A DNA stretch of 64,000 nt from Heracleum sosnowskyi (Eukaryota; Streptophyta; Magnoliopsida; Apiales; Apiaceae). Below are positions 48,901 through 60,800 of the stretch, piece after piece; positions within the stretch are counted from its first letter, which is position 1; each line of letters starts with the position of its first letter. A program made the translations under genes and the position numbers. The DNA is taken from assembly GCA_030848705.1 (NCBI GenBank), contig JAUIZM010000015.1, forward strand, positions 558,001 to 622,000. The letters are read 5' to 3'. The notes beneath the pieces were generated by a model. That model was not told where the DNA came from. It worked only from the letters and a program-made list of their open reading frames with translations, and searched no databases.

Positions 48901-49752
48901 ATAGCAGCCCTGAAAATTAATGACTCGGAAAATAACTACTTGACGTTATCGCACGTTATTTCTCTGGTTTCTGTCCATCCCTCGCTCTTGCCAGAGGGAT
49001 GTTTACCGGAGCCTCAGTCCTCGGGTTACAGGGATAAGCTGAAAAGGCTAAAAAGCAATCCTTATTCTGGTGCAAAGACAAAGTTTGTTATAGAACTTTG
49101 TCGGCTGAGTGTGGCACTGAAAGAAAAGGTATTGATTTATAGTCAGTATCTTGACCCTTTGGTTATTATTAGAGAGCAGATCCTGAGTTACTTTGGCTGG
49201 ACTGAAGGAAGGGAGGTGCTATATATGGATGGAACTCTTGAAGCAAAGCAGCGTCAATCTTCAATATGTGCTCTCAATGATCCGAGAAGCAAAGCAAGGG
49301 TACTTTTGGCATCAATAAAGGCTTGTTCTGAAGGCATCAATCTGGTTGGGGCTTCACGAGTTGTTCTGCTGGACGTAGTGTGGAATCCCTCTGTTGAGAG
49401 ACAGGCAATAAGTCGGGCCTATAGGCTCGGCCAAGAAAAAATTGTCTACACTTACCATCTTATCGCAGAAGAGATGGAGATCCAGAAGTATAAGGTACAA
49501 ACTGCGAAGGACCGGGTGTCAGAGATGGTGTTTTCTTCGAAAGACATGGATAGCTTGCAAGAGAATATGCAAGATATGGTCTCTGAAGATAGGATCTTGC
49601 AAGAGATGTATCAACAGAATGACAAGCTAGGTGGCTTGTTCAAACAAATTGTTTACCAGCCAAAAGCATTAAATATGGTGGATACATTTGATATGGTTGC
49701 AGAGGAGTATATTGAAAGAAAATCTCGTGGTGATTCAAAAAGAGTATCTTAG
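45933..49752 (+). CDS. CLSY4-like: CLASSY3/4-like SNF2 chromatin-remodelling protein, copy A, 1096 aa
   Basis: CLASSY proteins are plant SNF2-type ATPase-related factors that work with Pol IV in RNA-directed DNA methylation in the nucleus. Exons: 45933-47177, 47634-47777 and 47851-49752, all phase 0. The start MEYSKLPVAKRTRS is shared with copy B. Residues about 1-400 are an acidic, Ser/Asp-rich, low-complexity region with basic NLS-like clusters. Exon 2 encodes LVLDEQIGRVCKYCSHV, a conserved Cys-containing linker. The SNF2 core follows: HAPGTGKT (G560-T564), DEGHTPRN in place of DEAH (Asp697), LSGTPFQNN, then helicase-C SIKACSEGINLVGASRVVLL and QAISRAYRLGQ (from Gln981). Size fits CLSY4. The assignment to CLSY3/4 rather than CLSY1/2 or DRD1 is by recalled motifs. 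Confidence 0.9.
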
Positions 49753-50711
49753 ATCAGCTATCACAAACAGAGCAGCTAAGCTATTAACAGTGGATAGTTC
49801 TTGATCATTATCATAAATGAATTGGATGTGCATGTTGGCAACAGTTTCTTAATCCTCTTTCTTAAATAGCAACTGTCTCTATGTAGTATCAGTCTTCCTA
49901 ATTCATTCATAGATAATATCCCTTAAAATCTTGCCTAAGCTGCAAGATTGTTGGATTTCAAGTTTTTTTTAAATGAATGACCCACTGATATCTTCTATTT
50001 ATAGAACTTCAATCCATTTTTTACTAAGCGGATGTGTAAATATTTGTCTATGTACTTGTTATATCTGCATGTGATGTTCCTTTCCCCTTTTGCTACATCT
50101 CTACAGAAAATAAGAACATGGAACATGTATAATACATGTTAGGGATCATAATCTTTGGGTTTCTCCAGTTTTAAATATGACTGGTATGGAGTGGGAGTGG
50201 ATTGCAGCTTGTTAATGTGAAATCTTACATGTCTACTACCTCTGTGAGAGCTTCTGAAGTTAACAGGGGTTTTGCGTTAACAATGAAATTGCATGGACAC
50301 ATTTCGATTGTGGCCTGAATACACTTGGATTTCTGATATAAGTAGTAAGTGTGGTAAAAATTGGAAGCAGAGATATCTAGGTCTTAAACAGTGGTTAATT
50401 AGATTCTCCAAGGTGAAGGTTTAAGTTCCTAGAATAATAGGAAATGGTAGAAACCTGCTTGGTGCTTAGCTGGGAACTAGGATTGGTTTGAAAGAAATTA
50501 GATATGAAATGTGAGTTTAAGACATTTGAAGACAATAGATATGTAACTTCAATTAAGTTTGTTTTACATCTTGCTTATACTGCACTGCCTTGGTTGTTGG
50601 TTGTGTTGACTAGTGTCGGGGGGAAATACAAAAGAAAGAGCAGGCAGGTGTTGAGATGCAAAATAGGTTGAAAATAGACGAAGCAAATCATGCTAGTCAG
50701 TGCAATTCTAA
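49753..50711 (+). repeat. 3' flank of CLASSY copy A, similar to 62898-63720
   Basis: Blocks such as TTTGTCTATGTACTTGTTAT (50042), a CCTTTCCC(C/T)TTTTGCT block (50079) and TATACTGCACTGC (50576) recur in order after copy B. The duplication therefore included roughly 0.8-0.9 kb beyond the stop. No gene in this stretch. Confidence 0.65.
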
Positions 50712-51009
50712 TGTTGTGTTTGGTTGGGGTGATTGCAATGGAATAGAATGAGATTTAAAGTATAAAATAGTTAAATACTCTCAACTTTCATTCGTAAGTT
50801 CATTCCATTCTTAATCACCTATATTATAATTCAAAAACCCCAATTTGAGATGGAATGCTTTATTCCTTAACTCATTCATTTTCTTCACAATTTTTATCAT
50901 AACAATTTTGCACTATCTCATTTTTTTCAAATCTTTTCTCCAACTCCCATTATTTTTCTTTGATTTCATCCATTTCATTCCATTCCATTCACACCAACCA
51001 AACACAACA
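50712..51009. mobile_element. MITE with TAA duplication (Tourist/Harbinger-like), 298 bp
   Basis: The ends TGTTGTGTTTGGTTGG and reverse complement of CCAACCAAACACAACA match for 16 bases. TAA flanks both sides (50709-50711, 51010-51012). Subterminal TGGAATGGAAT words are in inverted arrangement. No ORF. Confidence 0.75.
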
Positions 51010-51012
51010 TAA

Positions 51013-51445
51013 GAGCTTACTTATATGATGTACTAATTTCAAATATAAGTAATTTAACAAAAAATTGACACTCCAACGTTGTCCTACTGGTTACTATTAC
51101 TTAAATCACTAAGATAATCATCCCATTATCTATTTATAAGTAACCACTGGTCATTACTTATTTTATTGTTACGAATAAAAAATTCATTTGCCTCCTTTTC
51201 TCTACTTGTTTTCTCTCTCTTTTGTCCGCTTATTTTCTATCTCTCTCTTTTCAAATTAATTACTAATTTACTAAAATAATAATAATGACGGAGTATAGGG
51301 AATGTTGTTGGAGTTGATATGTATAAGTCCCTAAATCACTGGGACTCATTATTATATATATAATATTTATAAATAACATACTAGGATAGCAAGTTCATTA
51401 ATGTCATTCTGTTAATTTTTTTCTATCATATGCATTAACAGGTTC
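51013..51445. other. AT-rich spacer, no gene
   Basis: Low-complexity sequence with CT-rich stretches near 51220-51250. Nothing coding. Confidence 0.5.
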
Positions 51446-51453
51446 CTTGTGCT

Positions 51454-51865
51454 TAGGGCTGTAATTCGAGTCGAGCCGGGCGAGTTCGAGCCGGGTATTA
51501 ATTCGAGCCGAGCTTTTTTTCACGAGCCGAGCCGACTCGTTTAATTAAACGAGCCTAATCTTCTGCCCGAACTCGGCTCGTTTAATTTCACGAGTCGAGT
51601 CGAGCCGGCTCGTTTAGTTAAACGAGCCTATTTAAACGAGTCGGGCGAGCTGGCTCGTGTAAAATTACACTTAAACGAGCCTAATCTTCTGCCCGAACTC
51701 GGCTCGTTTAATTTCACGAGTCGAGACGAGCCGGCTCGTTTAGTTAAACGAGCCCGGTCTTATGTTCGAGCTCGGCTCGTTAACGAGTTCAAGTCGAGCC
51801 GAGTCTTACTAAACGAGCCGAGTCGGGTCTGGCTCGCGAGCCGCCCGACTCGAATTACAGGCCTA
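51454..51865. mobile_element. Non-autonomous hAT element rich in GAGCCG/CGGCTC, 412 bp
   Basis: Starts TAGGGCTGTAATTCGAGTCG and ends with the matching inverted GACTCGAATTACAGGCCTA. The 8-bp flanks are CTTGTGCT (51446-51453) and CTTGTGTT (51866-51873). The whole body consists of ACGAGCC / GGCTCGT words in both orientations. Its high GC content contrasts sharply with the flanks. Confidence 0.82.
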
Positions 51866-51873
51866 CTTGTGTT

Positions 51874-52779
51874 GATGAATGACTCTTGAATACAATTTTA
51901 GATGTATTGGAACACATAGTAGGTAACATATTCACGCAGCATGTAATATTTCGGGCGGCAGTAGTATTATACAGGAACTAAAGACAATTACATTGTTTAG
52001 AGGCAAGGAAGAAGCTAGTTTCTGAAGTGTGATGTATGTGGACGGTTTGCCCAAACATAGATTAGAAGAATAGATTTACCATGTAAAACTATGCAAGTCT
52101 TTATTCAAACATTTACCTTTAGAACCAATGTTGGTGTTGTAAAACTATCAGTTGCGGTAAATTGTTTTATTCATTCTTGTTCACCGTCAAAAGACAATCT
52201 CACTTCAATTAGAACACTCCCAAACCAAACTACATTAACCATAAAATGAGATAATCTTGACCTCTACTTCCTCGGGGGGGGGGGGGGGGGGATGAAAGCA
52301 GTCCATGATAACTCCAGAATCCGATCCGGTCCTTACTCGCCGTTTCCGCGCCTAGTTGTGATGCAGTTGCTGGTGGGTTTCTGCAAAACAACACCGGAGG
52401 GGGTTTTGACCCTGGCAGCGCCTCCGGCGTGAGAATAAGTTTGGGCTTTGGAAGGATATATAAGATTATAGAGAAATCTGAATGTGGAAGATGTGTGTAT
52501 AGTGGAGAGTGAATGAGTGAATGAGAGAGTACTAAACCTTTTCTCCTTGGGCTATTTATAGGCCAAGGATTAGGGTTTCGGGGGTGGGGGGTGTACATGT
52601 AATCATGAGTGTTGAATCCAAGGTAGGTAAGACACCTGGTTGATGTTGATGGGCTACACGTGTCCAGGTGAAAATTGTGATGTCGTGTGCCAGGCTCGTG
52701 CTGGCGTGTGATTTAGGTAGGACATAATTGTGCCAATCATTGACTATTCAAAGGTGGCATAGCCAGGTGTAATCCTCAA
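51874..52779. other. Intergenic DNA entering an LTR-like, promoter-like region
   Basis: A run of about 18 G lies at 52274-52291. Beyond it, CTGCAAAACAACACCGGAGG and GCCTCCGGCGTGAGAATAAG resemble the 5' part of the LTR at 16540 in layout, and a TATATAAG TATA-like box is at 52459. This may be the start of a long LTR whose body holds the tandem repeats that follow, but ends and target duplication could not be fixed. Confidence 0.4.
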
Positions 52780-52789
52780 CCATGACCTT

Positions 52790-53345
52790 GAGTCAGGTCT
52801 CAGGAACGAGTCAGGGTTGCCGAAGAGCCAGGGTTAAAGGCGAGATTGGATATGTTCCAGCCAGAAGTCCGAGTTGAGAGTCGAATCAAGACTCCGGGCG
52901 ATGTTCGGGCACAAGAATCTGAGTTGAGTATTGAATCAGGACTCTCATTCAAGTCCGGGCTGTCATAGCCTATCACCTTGAGTCAGGTCTCAGGAATGAG
53001 TCAGGGTTGCCAACGAGCCAGGGCTCAAGGAGGGTTTGGATATGACCAAACCAAGAATCCGAGTTGAGTATTGAATCAGGACTCTCATCTAGGTCCGGGC
53101 TTTCATAGCCTATCATCTTGAGTCAGGTCTCAATAATGAGTCAGGGTTGCCAAAGAGCCAGGGCTCAAGAAGGGTTTGGATATGACTCAACCAAGAATCC
53201 GAGTTGAGTATTTAATCAGGACTCTCATCTGGACATCTTGAGTCAGGACTCGGGAATGAGTCAGGGTTGCCAACGAGCCAGGGTTCAAGGAGGGTTTGTA
53301 AATGACCCAACCAAGAATCCGAGTTGAGTATTTAATCCCCACACT
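52790..53345 (+). repeat. Tandem array 1, 120-190 bp units
   Basis: GAGTCAGGTCTCA / GAGTCAGGACTCG begins units at 52790, 52980, 53120 and 53240. Each is followed by GAGTCAGGGTTGCC and a CCGAGTTGAGTATT block. Length differences come from internal indels. Confidence 0.85.
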
Positions 53346-53394
53346 CCCTTATTCAGATTTTCTGGATGGGGGAGTAGAATTTTCTATATATGAC

Positions 53395-54640
53395 AGTTTC
53401 AAAAATTTTGGCTTGATATTTGCCCCTCAATCCTAATTGATATCCAGGATGTCAATTCGGATTTGAGAGTGAACTAGGATTCTTCTTAAGTCCAAAGTTG
53501 TAAAACTTTGGGTAACTTAGAAAAAAAAATTGGCTTGATAATTTGCTCCCCAATCCTAATTGATGTCAATGATGTCAATTCGGATTTGAGAGTGAACTAG
53601 GATTCTTTCTTAAGTCCAAAGTTGTAAAACTTTGGGTAACTTAGAAAAAATTTGGCTTGATAGTTGCCCCCCAACCCGGATTTGTATCAAGGATGGCAAT
53701 TCGGGGTTGAGGATGAGCTAGGTTCTTTCTCAAGTCTAAAGTTGTAGAAACTTTAGGTAACTTAGAAAAAAATTGGCTTGATAGTTGCCCTTCAACTCGG
53801 ATTGGTATCAAGGATGGCAATCCGGGATTGAGGATGAGCTAGATTCTTTCTCAAGTCCAAAGTTGTAGAACTTTGGGTAACTTAGAAAAAAATTGGCTTG
53901 ATAGTTGCCCCCAACCCGGATTGATATCAAGGATGGCAATTCGGAGTTGAGTATGAGCTAGGTTCTTTCTCAAGTCTAAAGTTGTAGAAACTTTAGGTAA
54001 CTTAGAAAAAAATTGGCTTGATAGTTGCCCTTCAACCCGGATTGGTATCAAGGATGGCAATCCGGGATTGAGGATGAGCTAGATTCTTTCTCAAGTCCAA
54101 AGTTGTAGAACTTTGGGTAACTTAGAAAAAATTTGGCTTGATAGTTGTCCCCCAACCCAGCTTGGTATCAAGGATGAAAATCTGGGGTTGAGGACGAGCT
54201 AGGTTCTTTCTCAAGTCTAAAGTTGTAGAAACTTTAGGTAACTTAGAAAAAATTTGACTTGATAGTTGCCCCCAAACCCGGATTGTATCAAGGATGACAA
54301 TCCGGGGTTGAGGATGAGTTAGGTTCTTTTTCAAGTCCAAAGTTGTAGAACTTTGAGTAACTTAGAAAAATTTTAGGTTGATATTTGCCTCTAATCCTAA
54401 TTGATGTAAATGATGTCAATTAGGATTGAGAGTGAACTAGGGTTCTTTCTCAAGTCCAAGGTTGTAGAAATTTTGGTAACTTAGAAAAAATTTGGGCTGA
54501 TATTTGCCCTCCAATCCGGATTGAGATGAAAAATGTCTATCCGGATTGAAGTTTGAATCATGATTCTTTCTCAAGTCCAAGGTTGTAGAACCTTGGGTAA
54601 CTTAGAAAAAATTTGGGCTGATATTTTCCCCTCAATCCGG
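53395..54640 (+). repeat. Tandem array 2, about 120-bp units, ten copies
   Basis: AACTTAGAAAAA recurs near 53517, 53639, 53759, 53879, 53999, 54119, 54240, 54359, 54478 and 54599. Each unit has TTGGCTTGATAGTTGCCC, a GGATGGCAATCCGG-like word and CAAGTCCAAAGTTGTAG. Copies alternate between two subtypes in the middle of the array, suggesting a 240-bp higher-order unit. Confidence 0.9.
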
Positions 54641-54649
54641 ATTGAAGTT

Positions 54650-55400
54650 TGACATTTTTCTAAGATTTTCATGATGCATATTGCTAGTAATTACCCGGCT
54701 CCATACTTTAATCCAGGCTAGGTTGATGGTTTTGGTACTTAAAATTTTTTCTAAGATTTTCATGATGCATATTGCTAGTAACCCGACTCCATAGTTTGAT
54801 CCGTGCCGGGTTGATGGTTTTGGTACTTAGAAAATTTTCTAAGATTTTCATGATGCATATTGCTAGTAACTCGGCTCCATAGTTTAATCCGGGTCGAGTT
54901 GACTGTTTTGGTACTTAGAAAATTTTTCTAAGATTTTTAATGATTCTTATAGCTGGTAACCCGGCTCCATAATTTAATCTGGGTCGGGTTGATGGTTTTG
55001 TACTTAGAAGAGTTTTCTAATATTTTTATGATGCTTATAGCTGGTAACCCGGCTTCATAGTTTAATCCGGGTCAGGTTGATGGTTTTGTACTTAGAAAAA
55101 ATTTCTAAGATTTTCATGATGCATATTGTTGGACCCTGACTACATTTAATGTTTATTGCTCTGAGGCAGGGTTGTAGGGTTGCATATTGCTTATTGCTCA
55201 GGACCAAGTTTATAATTTTTTGTACTTAGAAAAAATTCTATGATTTTTGAAGTAGATAGAACCCCGATCCACATTATGCTTATTGCTCCGGATCAGGGTT
55301 ATAAATTTTTTTGTACTTAGAAAAAATTCTAAATTTTTTGGTGTAGATAAGACCCCGATCCACATTATGCTTATCGCTCCGAATCGGGTTATAATTTTTG
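54650..55400 (+). repeat. Tandem arrays 3 and 4, about 90-bp units
   Basis: TCTAAGATTTTCATGATGC or variants begin units at about 54659, 54750, 54838, 54926, 55017 and 55104, with GTAACCCGGCTCCATAG and GGGTTGATGGTTTT. From about 55200 a related unit with CCCCGATCCACATTATGCTT takes over. GTACTTAGAAAA links these to array 2. Confidence 0.85.
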
Positions 55401-55722
55401 TAATTTTTGAAAAATATTTTGTAGAAATATTTTCGAAAATTATGTTGAATTTTTATTGAAAAGTATTAAGAAAAATAACTCTTTGAAAATATTTTAAGAA
55501 AATAGTTTGTGAAAATAATTGGAATAATTGTAACTTCATAAGTCCTTGGAGGAAGAAGCTTAGCTTGGTAGAATTTTACGCTTTTTTATTATTAATTTTT
55601 TTTTTAAAAACGGAGATGTGCCGTTATAAAAATTTAGAAATACGATGGTGTTTTTTTAAAATTTACTAGATACGCATCTAAAATATATTTTCTAGATCAG
55701 CCCTTGAGCTGTATTAGTTTAT
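55401..55722. other. AT-rich spacer after the tandem arrays
   Basis: Contains TTTTGAAAATATTT-like words and no ORF or recognised element. Confidence 0.45.
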
Positions 55723-55725
55723 ATA

Positions 55726-56244
55726 CACTACAAGGAAACAGGGCAAAACCGACCGTCTAAAACCGACCGACACAAATTAGGGCGGTTTAAACCGACCGAC
55801 TGTCAGTCGGTCGGTTATGACTGTAGATTAAAAGAAAACGACATCGTTTTTGCTGACGTGGCGCGAACAAAACCGACCAATAAGATCGGTCAGTTATACT
55901 ACTGACATGGCAACCACAAAACCGACCAATAGCATCGGTCGGTTATACTACTGACCGGAAAATGAATTAAAAATATTAAAATTTGAATTATTGTGTACTG
56001 CAATATGCCAAAATGACGTCGTTTTATGTTACGTGTTGTAAGTGGACCCACATATTAATTTGTGAAAACTCACATAACCGACCACTTCATACGGTCGGTT
56101 TTAGCCTTAAACCTGACCATGTTGACATAACCGACCAGGCTTTAACCGACCACTGCATACGGTCGGTTTTAGCCGTAAAACCGACCGTTTATGGTTATAA
56201 CCGACCGTATACAGTGGTCAGTTTTGTCTTGTTTCCTTGTAGTG
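55726..56244. mobile_element. Mini-CACTA element, 519 bp, with ACCGACC subterminal repeats
   Basis: Ends CACTACAAGGAAACAGG and (reverse complement of right end) CACTACAAGGAAACAAGA match over 15 bases. The ATA target duplication lies at 55723-55725 and 56245-56247. At least a dozen AACCGACC / GGTCGGTT words fill both halves in inverted arrangement. The single open frame inside (55983-56390) crosses the element end and is not considered a gene. Confidence 0.85.
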
Positions 56245-56247
56245 ATA

Positions 56248-57826
56248 GATATCAAGTACCTTGCTGCAGCTATTGTAATCGGGGTCGCACGAGCTCTGCG
56301 TATACAAAATTTACACGCAATGCATGTAACATACAATGGAATCTTTATGTTGGTTTCCCAGGTTTAAATTTGTGGAAAAAAACAGTTTAACAAAACAGTA
56401 ACTAATGTAATCATACCATGGAAACAGTTTAAACCTCAGCCACTGAAATTGTGGTTCAAAACAGTTTGTTAGGTTAGGTTTTGAATATAAATGTTGGTGA
56501 TCAATTAAGGGTTCTATATATAAAAAGAGCTTTATCATTAGTATCAAAAATTATGAGGTTAACCTAACAACTTTTATTGTCATGGACAGACATTTTGACA
56601 AGATGTACGTAATTGTGAAAACCTGTATGAGAGTATCTAAAGCTGCCTGCAGTTTCTATAATTGTTCATACTTGTATCTCCAGCAAGGTGGAGGAGGAGG
56701 CTGATCAATTAACTCTCAGGCTATATTTTTCATTTATGACAAGCTGCTGCCATGCAAGCTGCTTCTGTTTATAAGAAATTGAAACATATAGCGTTTATAA
56801 AAAACAGGCTACATTGAATGAGTTGAATGATAAAATGAGGAAAAGCTCATTAATCATTATACCCAAAAGAAACCAACCTCAGATTAAAAGCATTACTTAA
56901 AAATGCAAATTTTGACCCAATTAGGAAACACAGACTCTACAGCTTCCCAACAATTTACATGATCCAACTTCCATCATAAAAGACCTGCTCCTCTTCACCA
57001 TCAGTAATCCTGCATTTATATCATTCCTCCATGAATTGCTCAATATCCTCACTTTATTACACCAAAAATTTATCAACACCTACCATGGAGTAATGGCCTT
57101 AAAGCCCTTTACTCAACTGTTCAAGATTGGTCATGTCATTGGTATTACTCCTATTCAATTGTAGATTTTAGTTGAAATATAGTATTTTGATTGAATTCAG
57201 TTCTGTAAAGTCAAATAAAATTAAGAATATGAAAATGAGGTAATTTAGAGTATCAAATTATATTTTAAAAATTCATACATATGCCACTCACAAACTAACG
57301 TGGACCGGTTTGTCTCGGATAAAACTGGAATCGAAATCGAATGTCTTCAATTTTGAAAATCAAAAACCGCAACCGAATCAAGTTTCAAAAACTTCGGTTC
57401 GATTTCTAGTTTTATCATTTTATCGGTCATTAAAGTTTTGAAATTTGAGAGTACATTACTCCAATAAAAAAAAATTACAAGTGTCCATACCTAGCTTCCT
57501 TTCATATTCTGAAAAGGATAAAATCTTTTCTAAACACGCAAGTACTATTTATGTACACCATGCAACACGTATATTCATTGGTCGCAGGTAAGAACCAACC
57601 CCTTGATTCCCTTTTCCAGCAAGCTCTGGTTTTTCCTACTCAAAGCCCTGTAACTTACAGTATACTAATAATATTTGTTACGACATTCAAAATATATAGC
57701 TAAATAATATTGTAAATACCAAATCACAAATTGTTTTAAAGAAATAATTCACTGTTATTTTTAGGCCCCGCATCCCTGCATGCACTTTTCATCTCCTCTC
57801 CTTATTTCAAGTTGGGAAGGGAAAGT
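56248..57826 (+). other. Intergenic and upstream region of the second CLASSY-like gene
   Basis: No coding sequence recognised. A stretch near 57300-57450 has CGGTTCGATTT and AACCGCAACCGAA words that may be a decayed repeat. The last few hundred bases should hold the promoter, without a clear TATA choice. Confidence 0.4.
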
Positions 57827-60800
57827 ATGGATAATAAGCTACCTGTAGCTAAGAGAACAAGATCAGGGGTTGATAGGATTCTAAATGATCGTTGCTTAAA
57901 GCAGAGAGCCAAGAGAGATAGAAAATCCGGCGCCCGAGCTCCGGTACCGGAGTATGGTGGTGTGTTGGCAGTTGAGTGTGTGAATGTTGATTGGGAGGAT
58001 GATGAGGAAGAGTTTAGTGAGGTCAAGAAATGTGGGAGTGCAAAATCAAGAAAAAGTGAGGGGAAGGGTAAAAAGGTGGAAAAATATTGGCATGCAAGTG
58101 ATGATGATGATGATGGTGTGGTTGTAATTATGAGTAGCAGTGATGATGGTAGTGGAGATGGAGAGGATGAAAATTTGAGTGAGGATGAGATTGACTCGGA
58201 TGTTATGGTGGTTTCGGTTATTGACAGGGGCAAGGGAAATGAAGATGATGAAAGAGTGGTAGAATCTGATGATGATGATGTTGATGAGCAGGAGGATGTG
58301 AAGAAATTGTTGTCTGATTCAACATCTAGTGAAGGTGAAAATTACTATGAAGATTCTGATGAGACTTATATAGAGGATTCGAGATCTGATCACATTGAAA
58401 GTTTGGATGATTCGAGTTCGTGTGATAAGTCCGAGGGTGAAGGTGAAGATGATTCCGATGATGATGTGGTTAAGTGGAGATTTTGGGAGAAGAATCAAGG
58501 TAGATGTAAGGGGAAGGGGAGGATAGTTGAAGGTGGACAAAGAGGACTGAAGAAGACTGATAAAAGAAAGAAGAAAGGTGTGTTCTGCAGATTAAAACGA
58601 AAGGTGGGTGCTTTTGAGCAAGAAGAATCGAATTCTTGGAGGGTTTTCAGCAATGTTAAATATGATGATTTTGATGATGACAAGGTGAAGTGCAGATTTA
58701 AGGGGAGGAAAGTTGAAGGTGGACAAAGAGGACAGAAGAAGACTGATAAAAGAAAGAAGGAAGATGTCTGCAGATTAAAACGCAAGGTGGATACTTTTAA
58801 GCAAGATGAATCGAATTCTTGGAGGGCTTTGAGCAATGTTAAATACGATGATTTTGATAATGATAAGGTGAAGTGCAAATTTAAGGGGAGGATAGTTCAA
58901 GGTGGACAAAGAGCACAGAAGAAGACTGATAAAAGAAAGAAGGAAGAGGTTGTCTGCAGATTAAAACGCAAGGTGGATACTTTTGAGCAAAAAGAATCGA
59001 ATTCTTGGAGGGCTTTGAGCAATGTAAAATATGTTAAGGGCGAAGATGATTCTGATAATGATGTAGTAAAGTGCAGATATTGGGAGAAGAATCAAGTTAG
59101 ATGTAAGGGGAAGGGGAGGATAGTTGAAAGTGGACAAAGAGGACAGAAGAAGACTGAAAAAAGAAGAAAGAAAGATATTGTCTACAGATCGAAAGAAGAG
59201 AATTCAGGTAGATATGGCCAATCTGAGCCAGAAGTTGAGGTTGTGATGATGCTTTCTTCTTCAGATGATGAAGGTCGTGGCAAATCTGTTAAGAGAGATA
59301 TTGGAGAGAGGCGGAAGCAGATAGCCAAGAAGAGAAAGACAGGTGATAATCTGGACGGTCTTAGGATTCTTGCCGATTCTCTACATAATAAAGGAGAGGC
59401 CGTGAAAAAGATTGAGAAAGAGAAACCGATATACAAGTTCTGGTTTAAAGATGAGGATGAGAAGCCGGCAGAAAAATCAGACCACGAAAAACATCTTGAT
59501 GAACTCTTTAAAGAGCTGGAAATGTGCCTTACTTTTGAGCAAATTGGTTCCACTCCGCTGGTACGTATTCGCTTATGTAACATACAAATTTACAATTGAA
59601 CAGAACATTATTGACTGGTGTATGAGTTACATGTATAAGTTCTCTACTAGTGTTATATTGTTGCACATGCTAAGATTATTTTGTTCTAGTAGCCCATATT
59701 CTATGATTTTATACAATCTGTGAAAGCAACTACAAAGACATGAATAGAGTTGCACTTTTCCTCTGGTCTGCTGCGTCAAATTTTATCAAGTTGAATGTAG
59801 GCTTGCATTTCCCACCTTGTTCAAAAATATTAGAGGCACAATTGCTCCTATATTTGGACCTTGAACCAACTTTGTAATTTGTTCCTCCTCTCTACATTGT
59901 CTAGAATTGCTAGCTTTAGGAGACCCTTTATTATTCATAACTGCCTAATCATTCCCCTAGACTAGAGTTGTGTATTCATTTTCTATGCATACAAGAAAAT
60001 GACATGTGAAGCTACAACTTCAAAGTTCATCACATATGCCTCCAATAGCAGAGCTTCGCAAAGGTGTATTAATCGGAACCAACCAAGCCTATAATCAGAT
60101 TACACAATATACCACAACTGAATTAACAATTATGGTGAGAAATGAAATTTAAAGACACTGGTTTATATAGCTAATGGAAAGTCTCTAGATTTGATAGGAT
60201 ATATAAGTAACTTGTATTCATGATTTTTTTGATGAAAATAGAAGTAACATCCGTATCTTATCCCTATCTTTCTTTAAGCACATATCTCATTCATGATGTG
60301 TTTACTGGAGAATATGAGTAGCTTTCAATTATCTCACCCATCACTATTTTCTTTTGCAACTTACATTTACTTTCTTGAAGTACTGATCTTCGTTTAACAA
60401 TCTATTCCCAGTCCAATCCTTATGAGAGGCTAACAGAATCAGCAAAATCTAGGGGGATACAAGTAGTATACTATTAAGGTTGTGTATACTTGCATGTCTA
60501 TGAGGCTTGAATTTCTATTATTGAATCATAAAAATATCTTTTTGAGGACTACTCTGACAATGTTTAACACTAAATTTTCTGATTCAATTGTATATACAAA
60601 TTATGATTTTGAATGTTCTATGCAGGAGGTTGACAATGGTGATCACTGTAAAACACAAACTAATATGGCTACTCTCTGTAGTCAAGGCATTCACCATCTT
60701 GTTCTTGATGAACAAATTGGAATTATATGCAAGTATTGTTCGCATGTGAACCGAGAGATCAAGCATATTCTTCCAGATTTTGTAAGTCATGCTGGTCTTT

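Noticed and set aside
52230..52598. 122-codon minus-strand Pro-rich frame
   Set aside because: Spans a poly-G run and an LTR-like leader; no recognisable domain.
55983..56390. 135-codon plus-strand frame
   Set aside because: It begins within and runs past the end of the mini-CACTA; composed of ACCGACC repeats.
57802..59583. Minus-strand Ser/Pro-rich frames opposite exon 1 of CLASSY copy B, and similar ones opposite copy A
   Set aside because: Antisense shadows of the acidic and basic low-complexity coding sequence.
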